Below, piece after piece: positions 28,048-36,833 of a DNA stretch of 64,000 nucleotides (its first letter is position 1; each line of letters starts with the position of its first letter). The position numbers and the translations under genes are program-made. Below the pieces are notes generated by a model. That model saw only the letters and a program-made list of their open reading frames with translations. It was not told the origin of the DNA and searched no databases. Source of the DNA: Pacificibacter marinus (GTDB taxonomy: Bacteria; Pseudomonadota; Alphaproteobacteria; Rhodobacterales; Rhodobacteraceae); NCBI RefSeq assembly GCF_900109555.1, contig NZ_FNZV01000007.1, forward strand, positions 1-64,000, in the 5' to 3' direction.

Positions 28048-28734
28048 ATGTCTAGAAAATTAATCGCCGAAGCACTCGGTACGTTTATTCTTGTTTTCTT
28101 CGGCTGTGGCGCAGCTGTCTTTATGGGGGCGCACATCGGAATGATGGGAATCGCGCTTGCTTTTGGCCTGTCGATTGTGGCTGCTGCTTATGGCTTGGGG
28201 GCAATTTCTGGCGCACATTTGAACCCCGCCGTGTCGTTGGGAATGGTCACGGCTGGACGCATGTCAGTGAAAGATTTTGTTGGCTACGCGATTGCGCAAG
28301 TGATCGGTGCGACCATCGCAGCCTTTGTCATTATGGTGATCGCAAAAGGCGCGCCAGACTATAGTGTTGTGCAAAATGGCTTGGGTCAAAACGGATTTGG
28401 CGCAGGATATTTAGGGGAATACACTATAGCTGCGGCGTTGATTTTTGAAATCGTTGCCACATTCGTGTTCGTCACCGTGATTTTGGGCGCAACACAAGAC
28501 GGCGCACCAGCGGCCTTTGCAGGTCTTGCGATCGGTCTTACTTTGACGGCAATCCACCTTGTCGGCATCAACATCACGGGCGTTTCTGTGAACCCTGCCC
28601 GCTCTTTCGGCCCAGCAGTGTTTGTTGGAGGCAAAGCTTTGGCGGACCTGTGGGTCTTTATCGTGGCGCCTTTGGCCGGCGGTGCGTTTGCAGGGGTGAT
28701 ACATGCAATGGGTATCACGCGCGCTGACGTTTAA
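28048..28734 (+). CDS. aqpZ: Aquaporin Z-type water channel
   Basis: A 228-residue, six-helix MIP family protein with the two NPA boxes at residues 59-61 (GAHLNPAVS) and 182-184 (GVSVNPARSFGP). His in TAIHLVGI and Arg after the second NPA fit the narrow water-selective filter of AqpZ rather than the GlpF glycerol type. The ATG at 28048 follows AGGGAAAG; an ATG 15 nt earlier lies before that ribosome site and is less likely. A terminator follows 26 nt after the stop. Confidence 0.93.
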   Translation: MSRKLIAEALGTFILVFFGCGAAVFMGAHIGMMGIALAFGLSIVAAAYGLGAISGAHLNPAVSLGMVTAGRMSVKDFVGYAIAQVIGATIAAFVIMVIAKGAPDYSVVQNGLGQNGFGAGYLGEYTIAAALIFEIVATFVFVTVILGATQDGAPAAFAGLAIGLTLTAIHLVGINITGVSVNPARSFGPAVFVGGKALADLWVFIVAPLAGGAFAGVIHAMGITRADV

Positions 28735-28760
28735 GGCCACTGTAAAAACTTTATGGAATT

Positions 28761-28794
28761 GGGCTGGTTGATGTATTCAACTGGCCCTTTTTTT
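28761..28794 (+). terminator. Intrinsic terminator of aqpZ
   Basis: An 11-bp stem, GGGCTGGTTGA against TCAACTGGCCC (two G-U pairs), with a TGTAT loop and seven Ts. Confidence 0.75.
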
Positions 28795-28867
28795 AATCAT
28801 TTTAGAAACTTATGTAGGCGGACACGGATCTCACACATTTTGCCTCACGCCAGCGATTGAACCCAAA

Positions 28868-28882
28868 ATAGAATCGTTCTAG
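28868..28882. promoter_or_regulatory. Palindromic site upstream of the peroxiredoxin gene
   Basis: TAGAA-TCG-TTCTA is a perfect 13-nt dyad. Read as ATAG-N7-CTAG it resembles half of an OxyR site (ATAG-N7-CTAT). It lies 66 nt before the peroxiredoxin start. A full four-element OxyR site is not visible, so the regulator is unknown. Confidence 0.3.
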
Positions 28883-28947
28883 GTACTGCGCCGACACGTA
28901 TTTAATCTTGCGATCTCATTCGCATGCAGTCCCTTAGGAGTGATACT

Positions 28948-29481
28948 ATGCAAGCTGGACACAAACTTCCAAACGTCACATTCAAAACCCGTGTGCGCGA
29001 CGAATCCATCGGCGGCGACAACCCGTTTCGCTGGGAAGACAAAACAACGGATGACTTCTTTGCAGGCAAACGCGTTGTGCTTTTCTCACTTCCAGGTGCA
29101 TTCACGCCAACATGTTCTACATTCCAATTGCCCGGCTTTGAAAACGGATTTACCGAATTTGCAGACAAAGGCATCGACGCTATTTACTGCATGTCCGTCA
29201 ACGACAGCTTTGTCATGAACAAATGGGCACAATCGCAGGACTTGAAAAACGTCAATGTTATTCCTGATGGCTCTGGCGAATTCACCCGTCGCATGGGCAT
29301 GTTGGTCAACAAAGACAACCTTGGTTTTGGTGTGCGCTCATGGCGCTACGCGGCTGTTGTAAAAGACGGCGCTATCGAAGCTTGGTTCGAAGAGCCCGGT
29401 TTGGCAGATAACCACAATGAAGACCCATACGGCGTTTCATCCCCTGAAACTGTTTTGGAATACCTCAACAGCGCCAAATAA
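28948..29481 (+). CDS. Peroxiredoxin, Prx5 / AhpE-like thioredoxin-fold peroxidase
   Basis: A 177-residue Prx5-family peroxidase. The peroxidatic Cys56 is in LPGAFTPTCSTFQ, with the conserved Thr and Pro of the PxxxTxxC motif, and the conserved Arg is probably that in FGVRSWRY. It reduces H2O2 and organic peroxides, with glutathione/glutaredoxin the likely reductant in this subgroup. No fused glutaredoxin domain is present. The ATG at 28948 follows AGGAG. It is monocistronic with a terminator after the stop. Confidence 0.92.
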   Translation: MQAGHKLPNVTFKTRVRDESIGGDNPFRWEDKTTDDFFAGKRVVLFSLPGAFTPTCSTFQLPGFENGFTEFADKGIDAIYCMSVNDSFVMNKWAQSQDLKNVNVIPDGSGEFTRRMGMLVNKDNLGFGVRSWRYAAVVKDGAIEAWFEEPGLADNHNEDPYGVSSPETVLEYLNSAK

Positions 29482-29515
29482 TCGGTCCATCTATGTGACG
29501 ATTTAGAATTAAAAC

Positions 29516-29547
29516 TGCCCGTGGTCTTAGGATCGCGGGCTTTTTTT
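29516..29547 (+). terminator. Intrinsic terminator of the peroxiredoxin gene
   Basis: GCCCG...CGGGC stem around GTGGTCTTAGGATCGC, followed by seven Ts, 34 nt after the stop. Confidence 0.75.
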
Positions 29548-29586
29548 CATCTGCACCAATGCTCGATCAAACCACTACCCCAAACA

Positions 29587-29616
29587 AAAAGGCCCCCGCA
29601 AATGCGAAGGCCTTTT
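29587..29616 (-). terminator. Intrinsic terminator of the DUF6456 gene
   Basis: AAAAGGCC/GGCCTTTT stem (8 bp) with an inner CGC/GCG pair; on the minus strand it ends in a T-run (TTTTTG). It is convergent with the peroxiredoxin terminator. Confidence 0.65.
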
Positions 29617-29656
29617 CTAGATCAGGAAGATGATGCCTGACATTTATATTGATCCG

Positions 29657-30823
29657 TTAGCCAATCAGATTGGAGTGTCCCGCCTCGTCAAAGTGGCGTT
29701 TAAGACGCTGCAATGCGATGCGCAGCACAACTTTTCCAGAGCGAGCGGACCAGCCCATGCGCTTTTCGGCAAGCTCCATGCCCTCAAGATAACAACAACA
29801 GCGCAAGGCAACGTCCCCAAGTCCGGGCCCTAGATCGCTTAAGGCCATCGCCACACGCGCCTTGGCTGGACCAGCCCCATACCCAGAGGCATCTTTTTCA
29901 AGAGAACCATACGAAGCGCCATTCAAAAAAGCATCCCACTCTAGCGGGTCTTTGCTGCCCATTTGCGCCAGCTCGAAATCTTCGCGCAAACGTTCCGCTG
30001 CGGCCACAAGTTCAGGGGGCAAAAACATCTGACCATCTTTGTCACGGCGACGCGACAGCGTCACCACAGGACTTTCAGCCACATTATAGCGCACCCGTTT
30101 TGGTTTGGTCGTTTCTGGATCGGCATCAACCCCAACAGCCCAAACACCACCTTTTGCATTATACGTTGCGGGGGCCTCGGCAAATCCAGCCCGCGCACTT
30201 TCATCCGATGCCACCAATTTCTTAAGCGCCGCGCGCCCTGCCGAAGTGATGGTGTAGCGGGTGATTTTGCCTTTTTCTTGCGCACGGATCCAATCTTTCA
30301 GCGCCATCGCCTGTGCAATCGGACGATCTAAAACAGCGGTGCGCGTGGTGCGCCCATCGGGCAAATCGCGCACGACAACAGCTTTCTCCATGTCTTTGGC
30401 CACAGCAAGACAGGCACCCGGCTCACTCAAACGACGCAAAACCCGGCGCGCTTCGCGCTCGATGGTGGCATCGCAGGGCGGCGAAACCTCAAAAGAGGTC
30501 GAAAAGTCTGAATGTTTGCTCATTGATACTGTGTCCTTGGATATTTTGTCTTTTGTCGCTTTGGGGGCGAAAATTCTATCGGTGGAGGCCTGAATGCAGT
30601 GACTGAGCGAACTTAGAGCTTCGTCAATCAACGGATCATCGCGCTTTAATTCGATCTTTCGAACTTGGCGCATAACAGTTGACGGGGCACATCCCCCATC
30701 ACGCGCCAAGGCACGAATGGTGTGCCCGTGCTCAGTATGTTCAAGATAACGCTGGGCCTCTTGTGGCACCCAAGTGGGCAACATGGTGTCTGTGTTCGCG
30801 CTGCATTTTCCGTATTCCAACAA
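29657..30823 (-). CDS. HTH and DUF6456 domain protein, putative DNA-binding regulator
   Basis: A 388-residue protein. Near residues 32-56 there is a helix-turn-helix-like stretch (HTIRALARDGGCAPSTVMRQVRKIE). The middle is charged and the conserved C-terminal region from about 265 (SRRRDKDGQMFLPPELVAAAERLREDFELAQMG) to the end matches my recollection of the DUF6456 family of Rhodobacterales. The start is probably TTG at 30823, preceded by GAGGGCGAG. The ATG at 30784 has no ribosome site. It is divergent from the DUF6477 gene. No function is known to me; DNA binding is inferred from the HTH. Confidence 0.78.
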   Translation of the reverse strand: MLEYGKCSANTDTMLPTWVPQEAQRYLEHTEHGHTIRALARDGGCAPSTVMRQVRKIELKRDDPLIDEALSSLSHCIQASTDRIFAPKATKDKISKDTVSMSKHSDFSTSFEVSPPCDATIEREARRVLRRLSEPGACLAVAKDMEKAVVVRDLPDGRTTRTAVLDRPIAQAMALKDWIRAQEKGKITRYTITSAGRAALKKLVASDESARAGFAEAPATYNAKGGVWAVGVDADPETTKPKRVRYNVAESPVVTLSRRRDKDGQMFLPPELVAAAERLREDFELAQMGSKDPLEWDAFLNGASYGSLEKDASGYGAGPAKARVAMALSDLGPGLGDVALRCCCYLEGMELAEKRMGWSARSGKVVLRIALQRLKRHFDEAGHSNLIG

Positions 30824-31149
30824 TCTCGCCCTCTCAGGTCACTGGCAAAAGTTGCGTTCCAAAAACGAACGGCTTTTGGTTAAAATTTCAATTTTGGAAA
30901 CAATCTTATCATTTAGATAAAATTGTATCGAATCTATCAACAACCTTGGGTTGTTTTGGTTACCTAACCGTTAACCGCCTTATCCTTGCCTCACTTTCGC
31001 CACATTCCCTAAACGCCGCAGGAACAGACCGTTCGCAAATTGGAAACAATACGCAACACACGCCTAAGTTGTGCTTATCTCTCGTCACAAGGCTTCACAG
31101 CCATTCAGACATCTCGCCACACGGCGAAAACATACAAACGGAGAGTCCC
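30824..31149. promoter_or_regulatory. AT-rich divergent intergenic region between the DUF6456 and DUF6477 genes
   Basis: 326 nt without a gene. On the plus strand TTGGAA and TAAAAT are 18 nt apart (about 30894-30923), a possible promoter, over the dyad TTATC-ATTTA-GATAA (30906-30920). A second inverted repeat, AACAACC-TTG-GGTTGTT (30939-30955), follows. GTTC-N7-GAAC at 30856-30870 is an inverted, not direct, repeat. The rest shows nothing that I can name. Confidence 0.4.
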
Positions 31150-31443
31150 ATGACTGACGACAACACACTTCTCGCCACTTTACGCCGCCCAAGCTTGCTG
31201 ATCCGTGCAGCACGGTTTGGATTGACCGACTATAATCGCACACGTGATTTGAAGCGGATCATGGGGGCTGCCCATGGACTTACGCCAACGCGCGTGATTG
31301 ATGGCTTGATCGAAAAAGAAGCGCTCTTCGAAGAAACCCGAAAAAAGGGCGATGCCACCTATAGCGTTGCGCGCCACATCGACGTGTTGATCGCCTTGAT
31401 GGCTGAGGCCCGTTTGCTGCCGCGCGGTCCGCAATCCGTGTAA
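31150..31443 (+). CDS. DUF6477 family small protein
   Basis: A 97-residue protein: LATLRRPSLLIRAARFGLTDYNRTRDLKRIMG at the N-terminus, then LTPTRVIDGLIEKEALFEETRKKGDATYSVARHIDVLIALMAEARLL. This fits the DUF6477 family of Rhodobacterales as I recall it. It is basic, mostly helical, with no membrane segment. The ATG at 31150 follows GGAGAG. Its start faces the DUF6456 gene across the divergent promoter region, a neighbourhood I believe is recurrent in the order. Function unknown. Confidence 0.75.
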   Translation: MTDDNTLLATLRRPSLLIRAARFGLTDYNRTRDLKRIMGAAHGLTPTRVIDGLIEKEALFEETRKKGDATYSVARHIDVLIALMAEARLLPRGPQSV

Positions 31444-31590
31444 AATCGGCGCGATATGATGCATCAAACTGCCTTCAACACCTTTTTGCGATGGGTTGGG
31501 GGCGGTTTTATGCGTAAGTCGATAGAAAACACGCCCTTGATTGCTCAAACCATCTTGCCTCAGCCCCGCGCCCGTCTTAAACGCTGATCT

Positions 31591-33153
31591 ATGACCAGCA
31601 CATCCCATGACCGCCTCCTCATCATCGACTTTGGCTCTCAAGTGACGCAGCTTATTGCGCGTCGATTGCGTGAGCTGAGCGTGTATTGTGAAATCCACCC
31701 CTATCAGAATGTCACAGATGCATTTTTGGCCGAGTTCGCGCCAAAAGCCGTGATCCTTTCTGGTGGGCCTGACAGCGTGACCCGCGAAGGATCGCCCCGC
31801 GCACCACAATCGGTGTTCGAGATGGGCGTGCCTGTTTTGGGCATTTGTTATGGGCAACAAACCATGATGGAACAGCTTGGCGGCAAAGTCGTCAGCGGGC
31901 ACGGCACCGCCGAATTTGGTCGCGCCTTTGTGACGCCAAACGCCCACAAACTGGACCTGCTCAACGGCTGGTTTGGCAATGACAAAGAACAAGTGTGGAT
32001 GTCACACGGCGATCACGTGTCGCAAATCGCACCTGGATTTGAGGTCTACGGCACCTCTCCGAATGCGCCATACGCGATCACAGCTGATGCGAGCCGTCAT
32101 TTTTATGCTGTGCAGTTCCACCCAGAAGTGCACCACACGCCTAACGGCGCGAAACTTTACGAAAACTTCGTCAAAATTGCAGGGTTTTCCGGCGATTGGA
32201 CAATGGCTGGCTATAAAGACCAAGCGATTGCTGCGATCCGCGAACAGGTTGGCGACAAACAGGTTATCTGTGGCCTGTCTGGCGGCGTAGACTCGTCAGT
32301 GACTGCGGTGCTTTTACACGAAGCCATTGGCGAGCAACTGACCTGTGTGTTCGTGGATCACGGATTGTTGCGTCTCAATGAAGCCGACGAAGTCGTGAAA
32401 ATGTTCCGCGACAATTACAAAATCAAACTGATCCATGCCGACGAAGCTGAATTGTTTCTTGGTGAACTGGATGGTGTTTCCGATCCGGAAACAAAGCGTA
32501 AAATCATCGGCAAGCTGTTCATTGATGTGTTCCAGAAATACGCCAATGGCATCGAAGGCGCGGAATTCTTGGCCCAAGGCACGCTTTACCCTGATGTGAT
32601 CGAATCTGTGTCTTTCTCAGGCGGTCCATCCGTGACCATCAAATCGCACCACAATGTGGGCGGTTTGCCAGAAAAAATGGGCCTGAAACTGGTCGAGCCT
32701 TTGCGCGAATTGTTCAAAGACGAAGTGCGCGCGCTGGGTCTTGAACTGGGCTTGCCTGCCTCATTCATCGGGCGGCACCCCTTTCCTGGTCCGGGTCTTG
32801 CAATCCGTTGCCCCGGTGAGATCACTCGCGAAAAACTGGCGATTTTGCAGCAAGCAGACGCCGTTTACATCGATCAGATCCGCAAACACGGGTTGTACGA
32901 TGAAATCTGGCAAGCGTTCGCTGCAATTTTGCCGATGAAAACTGTGGGCGTGATGGGCGATGGACGCACATATGATTACGCCGTAGCGATCCGTGCGGTG
33001 ACATCTGTGGATGGCATGACCGCCGACACCTACCCGTTTACCCATGAATTTATGGGCGAAACGATGACGCGGATTATCAATGAGGTCAAAGGCGTGAACC
33101 GCGTGTTCTACGATCTGACTTCAAAACCACCGGGGACAATCGAGCTCGAGTGA
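31591..33153 (+). CDS. guaA: GMP synthase (glutamine-hydrolysing)
   Basis: A 520-residue enzyme converting XMP to GMP. The class I amidotransferase half has the catalytic Cys in LGICYGQQ and His/Glu in [11 protein letters not shown]. The ATP pyrophosphatase half has the P-loop [13 protein letters not shown]. The C-terminal dimerisation domain ends [18 protein letters not shown]. It starts at ATG 31591, closely after CTGATCT with no strong ribosome site. guaB, the preceding pathway step, lies 28 kb away. A good terminator follows. Confidence 0.97.
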   Translation: MTSTSHDRLLIIDFGSQVTQLIARRLRELSVYCEIHPYQNVTDAFLAEFAPKAVILSGGPDSVTREGSPRAPQSVFEMGVPVLGICYGQQTMMEQLGGKVVSGHGTAEFGRAFVTPNAHKLDLLNGWFGNDKEQVWMSHGDHVSQIAPGFEVYGTSPNAPYAITADASRHFYAVQFHPEVHHTPNGAKLYENFVKIAGFSGDWTMAGYKDQAIAAIREQVGDKQVICGLSGGVDSSVTAVLLHEAIGEQLTCVFVDHGLLRLNEADEVVKMFRDNYKIKLIHADEAELFLGELDGVSDPETKRKIIGKLFIDVFQKYANGIEGAEFLAQGTLYPDVIESVSFSGGPSVTIKSHHNVGGLPEKMGLKLVEPLRELFKDEVRALGLELGLPASFIGRHPFPGPGLAIRCPGEITREKLAILQQADAVYIDQIRKHGLYDEIWQAFAAILPMKTVGVMGDGRTYDYAVAIRAVTSVDGMTADTYPFTHEFMGETMTRIINEVKGVNRVFYDLTSKPPGTIELE

Positions 33154-33166
33154 TCACCCCCCTTTC

Positions 33167-33196
33167 AAAAGCGTCCCTCATGGGGCGCTTTTTTCA
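33167..33196 (+). terminator. Intrinsic terminator of guaA
   Basis: AAAAGCGTCCC against GGGGCGCTTTT (one G-U pair) with a TCAT loop and a TTTTTT run, 13 nt after the stop. Confidence 0.85.
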
Positions 33197-33286
33197 TTAG
33201 GCTGCGCAGTTTTTCTCATGGGTTATGCTTGAAAACGTGCACAAAAATGATTGCAGCAGCCCCCGCCGACACGTAGCAAGGTCGGC

Positions 33287-33565
33287 ATGGGAAAAGTATT
33301 ACTTACAGGCACAATGCGCTGCGACGCAGACGAGGTCGACGCCGTTTTGTCACTGATGGCGAAACATGAACGGCTGTCGCAGGCGGAGTCCGGCTGTTTA
33401 TCGTTCGAGCTGTGGCAAGATGAACTTGATCCGTGCAGCTTTCACGTCAATGAAGTATTTCGGTCTGAACGCGACTTTGAAGCGCATCAAGAGCGCACGC
33501 ATTCATCCGACTGGGGCCGCGTGACACGCCATATGCCCCGCGACTTCACCAAGAGCACCGCATGA
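33287..33565 (+). CDS. Antibiotic biosynthesis monooxygenase (ABM) domain protein
   Basis: A 92-residue dimeric ferredoxin-like alpha/beta-barrel protein: VLLTGTMRCDADEVDAVLSLMAKHERLSQAESGCLSFELW (read in two parts) and FHVNEVFRSERDFEAHQERTHSSDW, the normal ABM pattern with the His pair. The ATG at 33287 has AAGG seven nt upstream. Members act in quinone oxidation or as haem-handling or unknown small enzymes. Its stop overlaps the start of a DMT exporter (ATGA), so the two are co-translated. Confidence 0.83.
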   Translation: MGKVLLTGTMRCDADEVDAVLSLMAKHERLSQAESGCLSFELWQDELDPCSFHVNEVFRSERDFEAHQERTHSSDWGRVTRHMPRDFTKSTA

Positions 33566-34446
33566 CCCAAGCAGTGCACCCGCTTAAAGCAGCCACGTGG
33601 ATGACAGGCGCTATTTTCGGATTTTCGTTGCTCGCTATCGCAGGGCGGCAAGTTGGCAAGGGACTTGATACCTTTGAAATAATGACGTTTCGATCCCTGA
33701 TCGGTATCTTTGTCGTTGTGGCCGTAGCACTGATTTCAGGACGCACACATCAGATCAAAGCCAAGGCGCTGCATCTGCATTTGGGCCGAAACCTAAGCCA
33801 TTTCACCGGTCAAAACCTTTGGCTTTATGCGCTCACACTTATTCCTTTGGCACAGCTTTTTGCGCTTGAGTTTTCCTATCCGATTTTGGTCGCCATCGGC
33901 GCGATCTTGTTTTTAGGCGAAAAAATCAACCGTTTACGGGCGTTTTCTTTTGCCTTTGGCTTTATCGGTATTTTGATTGTCGCACGCCCCTTTGGGGAAC
34001 AAGGCCTATCCATCGGATTGCTCAGCGCCATTGCCTGTGCTTTTGGCTTTGCCGGATCGGCCTTGTTTACCAAAAAACTCACCCAAACCGCAAATGTGAC
34101 ACTGATTTCGATCTTGTTTTGGCTGTCGTTGATGCAGTTTTTTATGGGGCTTATCTGTGCTGGCTTTGATGGCTCGATAAATCTGCCCACTTTGGCGCAA
34201 TGGCCATGGATCGCTGTGCTGTGTCTTGCCGGTTTGGCCGCGCACCTGTGCCTCACACAGGCATTGTCATTGGCCCCTGCTTCAATCGTCACGCCGATCG
34301 ACTTTTTGCGCTTACCGCTGATCGCCGTGGTCGGAATGCTGTTTTATAACGAGGCACTGGACCTTTATGTATTTATCGGAGCTGCCATCATTTTTGCGGC
34401 TAACTATATAAATATATGGTCTGAATCTCGACAAAGGCGCATGTGA
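33562..34446 (+). CDS. DMT superfamily transporter with two EamA domains
   Basis: A 294-residue inner-membrane protein with about ten hydrophobic helices in two EamA repeats; the first ends around EKINRLRAFSFAFGFIGILIVARP, the second contains CLTQALSLAPASIVTPIDFLRLP. This is the layout of drug/metabolite exporters. The substrate is unknown. It is translationally coupled to the ABM-domain gene (4-nt overlap), which hints that the exported or imported compound is related to that enzyme. Confidence 0.88.
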   Translation: MTQAVHPLKAATWMTGAIFGFSLLAIAGRQVGKGLDTFEIMTFRSLIGIFVVVAVALISGRTHQIKAKALHLHLGRNLSHFTGQNLWLYALTLIPLAQLFALEFSYPILVAIGAILFLGEKINRLRAFSFAFGFIGILIVARPFGEQGLSIGLLSAIACAFGFAGSALFTKKLTQTANVTLISILFWLSLMQFFMGLICAGFDGSINLPTLAQWPWIAVLCLAGLAAHLCLTQALSLAPASIVTPIDFLRLPLIAVVGMLFYNEALDLYVFIGAAIIFAANYINIWSESRQRRM

Positions 34447-34580
34447 CTTTAAGACCATCAAAGAGAGAAAAGACAATTTGACGCTGCGTCAGAATTGCGC
34501 GGTTTCCTGCTCACGTCTAGCCTCAAATGCATAACCAATAAAAACGAGAACGAGCATGAGCTCGTATAGGGATGGAAAAA

Positions 34581-35663
34581 ATGAAAAATACAACTCTTCT
34601 TGCAGCAAGCCTTGCTGTTGGAGCTACAGGCGCTTTTGCAGGTGGTATGGATCGCTCAGGGCAATCCATTGCACCCATTTTTGAAGACGGCTCGTATGTT
34701 GAATTGAGCTTTGGGTCAATTACGCCAAGCGTATCAGGCACTCTTGGCGTCAGTTCTGGTTCAATGGCGCCATCTTATACCCGCGTTGCGGGTGCATATA
34801 AACGCGACCTATCGGATTCCCTTTCAATGGCCTTGATCATCGATCAACCTTTTGGCGCAGATGTCGACTATCCAACGGGCACAGGCTACGCTCTGGCGGG
34901 CTCGAAGGCGACCGTGACGACGACAGGTATCACAGCCTTGCTGAGATATAAGTTCAGTGACCGTATTTCGGTTTTGGGCGGCATCAAGCACCTGACATCT
35001 CATGGTGAAGTTGAATTGCCCTTTGCTGGATATTCTTTAGACACAACGACAGAAAACGACTGGGGCTATATTCTTGGTGCAGCCTATGAAATTCCAGATA
35101 TCGCGTTGCGCGCCTCTTTGACTTATAGCTCGGCCACAGACATCGCGTTTACAGCATCTGAAGATTTGACAGGCGTAGGTGCCGCAGACTCGGCACTGGA
35201 TGTCACGATGCCCCAAACGGTTAATTTCGATTTCCAAACGGGAATTGCGGCAGACACACTTTTGATGTTCTCTGCCCGTTGGGCCGAATGGAGCAGCACC
35301 ACCATCACCCCAGACTTATATACAACATATGTTGCTACAGGTGACAACTTGGTCGATCATGCTGATGATACAGTGTCCTATAGCCTCGGCATAGGCCGTC
35401 GGTTTAACGACAAACTGTCTGGCTCTGTATCCGTTGGGTATGAAGAATCCAAAGGCGGTGTCTCAGGCAACCTCTCGCCAACAGATGGGTACACCTCTAT
35501 TACGGCTGGTGTTAAATACAAAATCAACGAACAAACGGCTATTTCAGGTGGTGTCTCCTATGTTTGGATCGGCGACACAACCACGGACATCAGCGGCAAT
35601 GCCACTGATTTCTCTGATAATTCGGCCTTTGGGTTTGGTCTGAAGCTCTCTCACACGTTCTAA
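34581..35663 (+). CDS. Outer-membrane transport protein, OmpP1/FadL/TodX family
   Basis: A 360-residue beta-barrel precursor. The Sec signal peptide MKNTTLLAASLAVGATGAFA (residues 1-20) is followed by the family's N-terminal segment and repeated amphipathic strands ending in FGFGLKLSHTF, whose terminal Phe is the BAM recognition signal. The ATG at 34581 sits five nt after AGGGATGG; an ATG 9 nt upstream is less well placed. FadL proteins import long-chain fatty acids or other hydrophobic compounds; the substrate is not determined. A small CGAGC/GCTCG hairpin (34551-34564) lies just before the ribosome site. Confidence 0.88.
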   Translation: MKNTTLLAASLAVGATGAFAGGMDRSGQSIAPIFEDGSYVELSFGSITPSVSGTLGVSSGSMAPSYTRVAGAYKRDLSDSLSMALIIDQPFGADVDYPTGTGYALAGSKATVTTTGITALLRYKFSDRISVLGGIKHLTSHGEVELPFAGYSLDTTTENDWGYILGAAYEIPDIALRASLTYSSATDIAFTASEDLTGVGAADSALDVTMPQTVNFDFQTGIAADTLLMFSARWAEWSSTTITPDLYTTYVATGDNLVDHADDTVSYSLGIGRRFNDKLSGSVSVGYEESKGGVSGNLSPTDGYTSITAGVKYKINEQTAISGGVSYVWIGDTTTDISGNATDFSDNSAFGFGLKLSHTF

Positions 35664-35686
35664 ACGACACAACACAATCGGTTTTA

Positions 35687-35715
35687 GGCCTCGCACCAGT
35701 GCGGGGCCTTTTTTT
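35687..35715 (+). terminator. Intrinsic terminator of the FadL-type gene
   Basis: GGCCTCGCA against TGCGGGGCC (one G-U pair), loop CCAG, followed by seven Ts. Confidence 0.85.
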
Positions 35716-35850
35716 ATTGGGTCCCCCCCCTGCCCAGACCAACCTATTTCCCTTTAATCAATCAAATTTGGTGATGGGGGTTTGCACAATTTTCGGTTTG
35801 CCAAAAACAGCGCGGTACGGCAGGGTCGCGCATCGTTCAAAGGACATCCT

Positions 35851-36765
35851 ATGGCACCGCAAAAGACAATTTCACGCAACGCTTGGTTCGGGCTTATCGC
35901 TCTTGGTTTTTTATGGGGCGGCTCGTTCGTATCGATCGAAATCTTGCTGCGCCAATTGCCATTTGAAACATTGGTGGCGTTGCGGATTGGCTGTGCTTCG
36001 GTGATCTTATGGGCCTACATCATTTTGCGCGGCCTGCCTGTTCCCAAACTTGGTATGACGTGGGTTTGGTTCGTGATTATCGGAATCGAAAACGTTGCCA
36101 TGCCTTTTGCATTAATCACTTGGGGGCAACAATATATCCCATCAGGACTTGCGTCGATTTTGAATGCAGCCACAGCCCTGTTTGGCCCTGTTGTCGCAAC
36201 ACTTGTGTTTCGCGATGAACGTTTGGGCGCACGTAAAGCTGTCGGCGTGTTGCTGGGATTTTTGGGCGTGTCCACTGTGATCGGCCTCAGCGCTTTGCAC
36301 AGTTTCGATCTGCGATCGGCTGGCCAACTTGCCCTTATAGGCTCGTCACTTTGTTATGCATTTGGCGTTGTTTTGTCGCGCCTATTTTTGTCGAATGTTC
36401 GCCCTGAAGTCGCCGCCGCGGGCATGCTTTCAGGCGGGTCTGTCGCGATGATCCCCTTGAGCTTATATAAATACGGTATCCCAGATGTGGCGACATACAC
36501 AGGCGCGACATGGGGCGCTTTGGCCTATATTGCTGTGCTGGCAACGGCTTTGGCCTATCTTATTATGTTTAAAGTGATCAAATCAGCCGGATCTGGAAAC
36601 ACGACTTTGGTGACATTGCTGGTGGCCCCTGTCGGGGTTGTTTTGGGCGCTGTGTTGCTGGGCGAAACCCTATCAGCCAATGTCTATGCAGGCTTTGGGT
36701 TGATTGCTGCGGGGCTTTTAATCATCGATGGCCGCGTTGTGCGATTGGTTTTCAAACCACGTTGA
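35851..36765 (+). CDS. DMT superfamily transporter with two EamA domains (second copy)
   Basis: A 304-residue, ten-helix EamA protein (FGLIALGFLWGGSFVSIEIL at the start; GLASILNAATALFGPVVATLVF as the first-repeat signature). The ATG at 35851 follows AAAGGA. It differs clearly from the exporter at 33.6 kb and is not a recent duplicate. The substrate is unknown. It lies between the FadL-type gene and the P-loop/metA pair and may be co-transcribed with the latter, since no terminator follows. Confidence 0.88.
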   Translation: MAPQKTISRNAWFGLIALGFLWGGSFVSIEILLRQLPFETLVALRIGCASVILWAYIILRGLPVPKLGMTWVWFVIIGIENVAMPFALITWGQQYIPSGLASILNAATALFGPVVATLVFRDERLGARKAVGVLLGFLGVSTVIGLSALHSFDLRSAGQLALIGSSLCYAFGVVLSRLFLSNVRPEVAAAGMLSGGSVAMIPLSLYKYGIPDVATYTGATWGALAYIAVLATALAYLIMFKVIKSAGSGNTTLVTLLVAPVGVVLGAVLLGETLSANVYAGFGLIAAGLLIIDGRVVRLVFKPR

Positions 36766-36775
36766 ACCCATGAAA

Positions 36776-36813
36776 CCCCTTGCTCTGTTTGCCTGCGCAT
36801 GGCACCCAAGGGG
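36776..36813 (+). other. Inverted repeat in the leader of the P-loop protein gene
   Basis: CCCCTTG (36776-36782) and CAAGGGG (36807-36813) pair perfectly. Inside the 24-nt loop TGCC and GGCA can pair too, while TTGCC and the GGCAA after the repeat offer a competing stem. The repeat ends 11 nt before the AAGGGA ribosome site. No T-run follows, so it is not an ordinary terminator. Confidence 0.35.
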
Positions 36814-36833
36814 GGCAAGAAAAGGGACGATAT

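Noticed and set aside
30856-30870. GTTC-N7-GAAC as a second SOS box
   Set aside because: The half-sites are inverted, while the alphaproteobacterial LexA operator is a direct repeat.
31455-31587. A 43-codon plus-strand frame just before guaA
   Set aside because: No convincing ribosome site or conserved look; it might be a leader peptide, but nothing supports it.
31180-31992. A 270-codon minus-strand frame across the DUF6477 gene and guaA
   Set aside because: It lies antisense to two clear genes; guaA and DUF6477 motifs are unambiguous on the plus strand.
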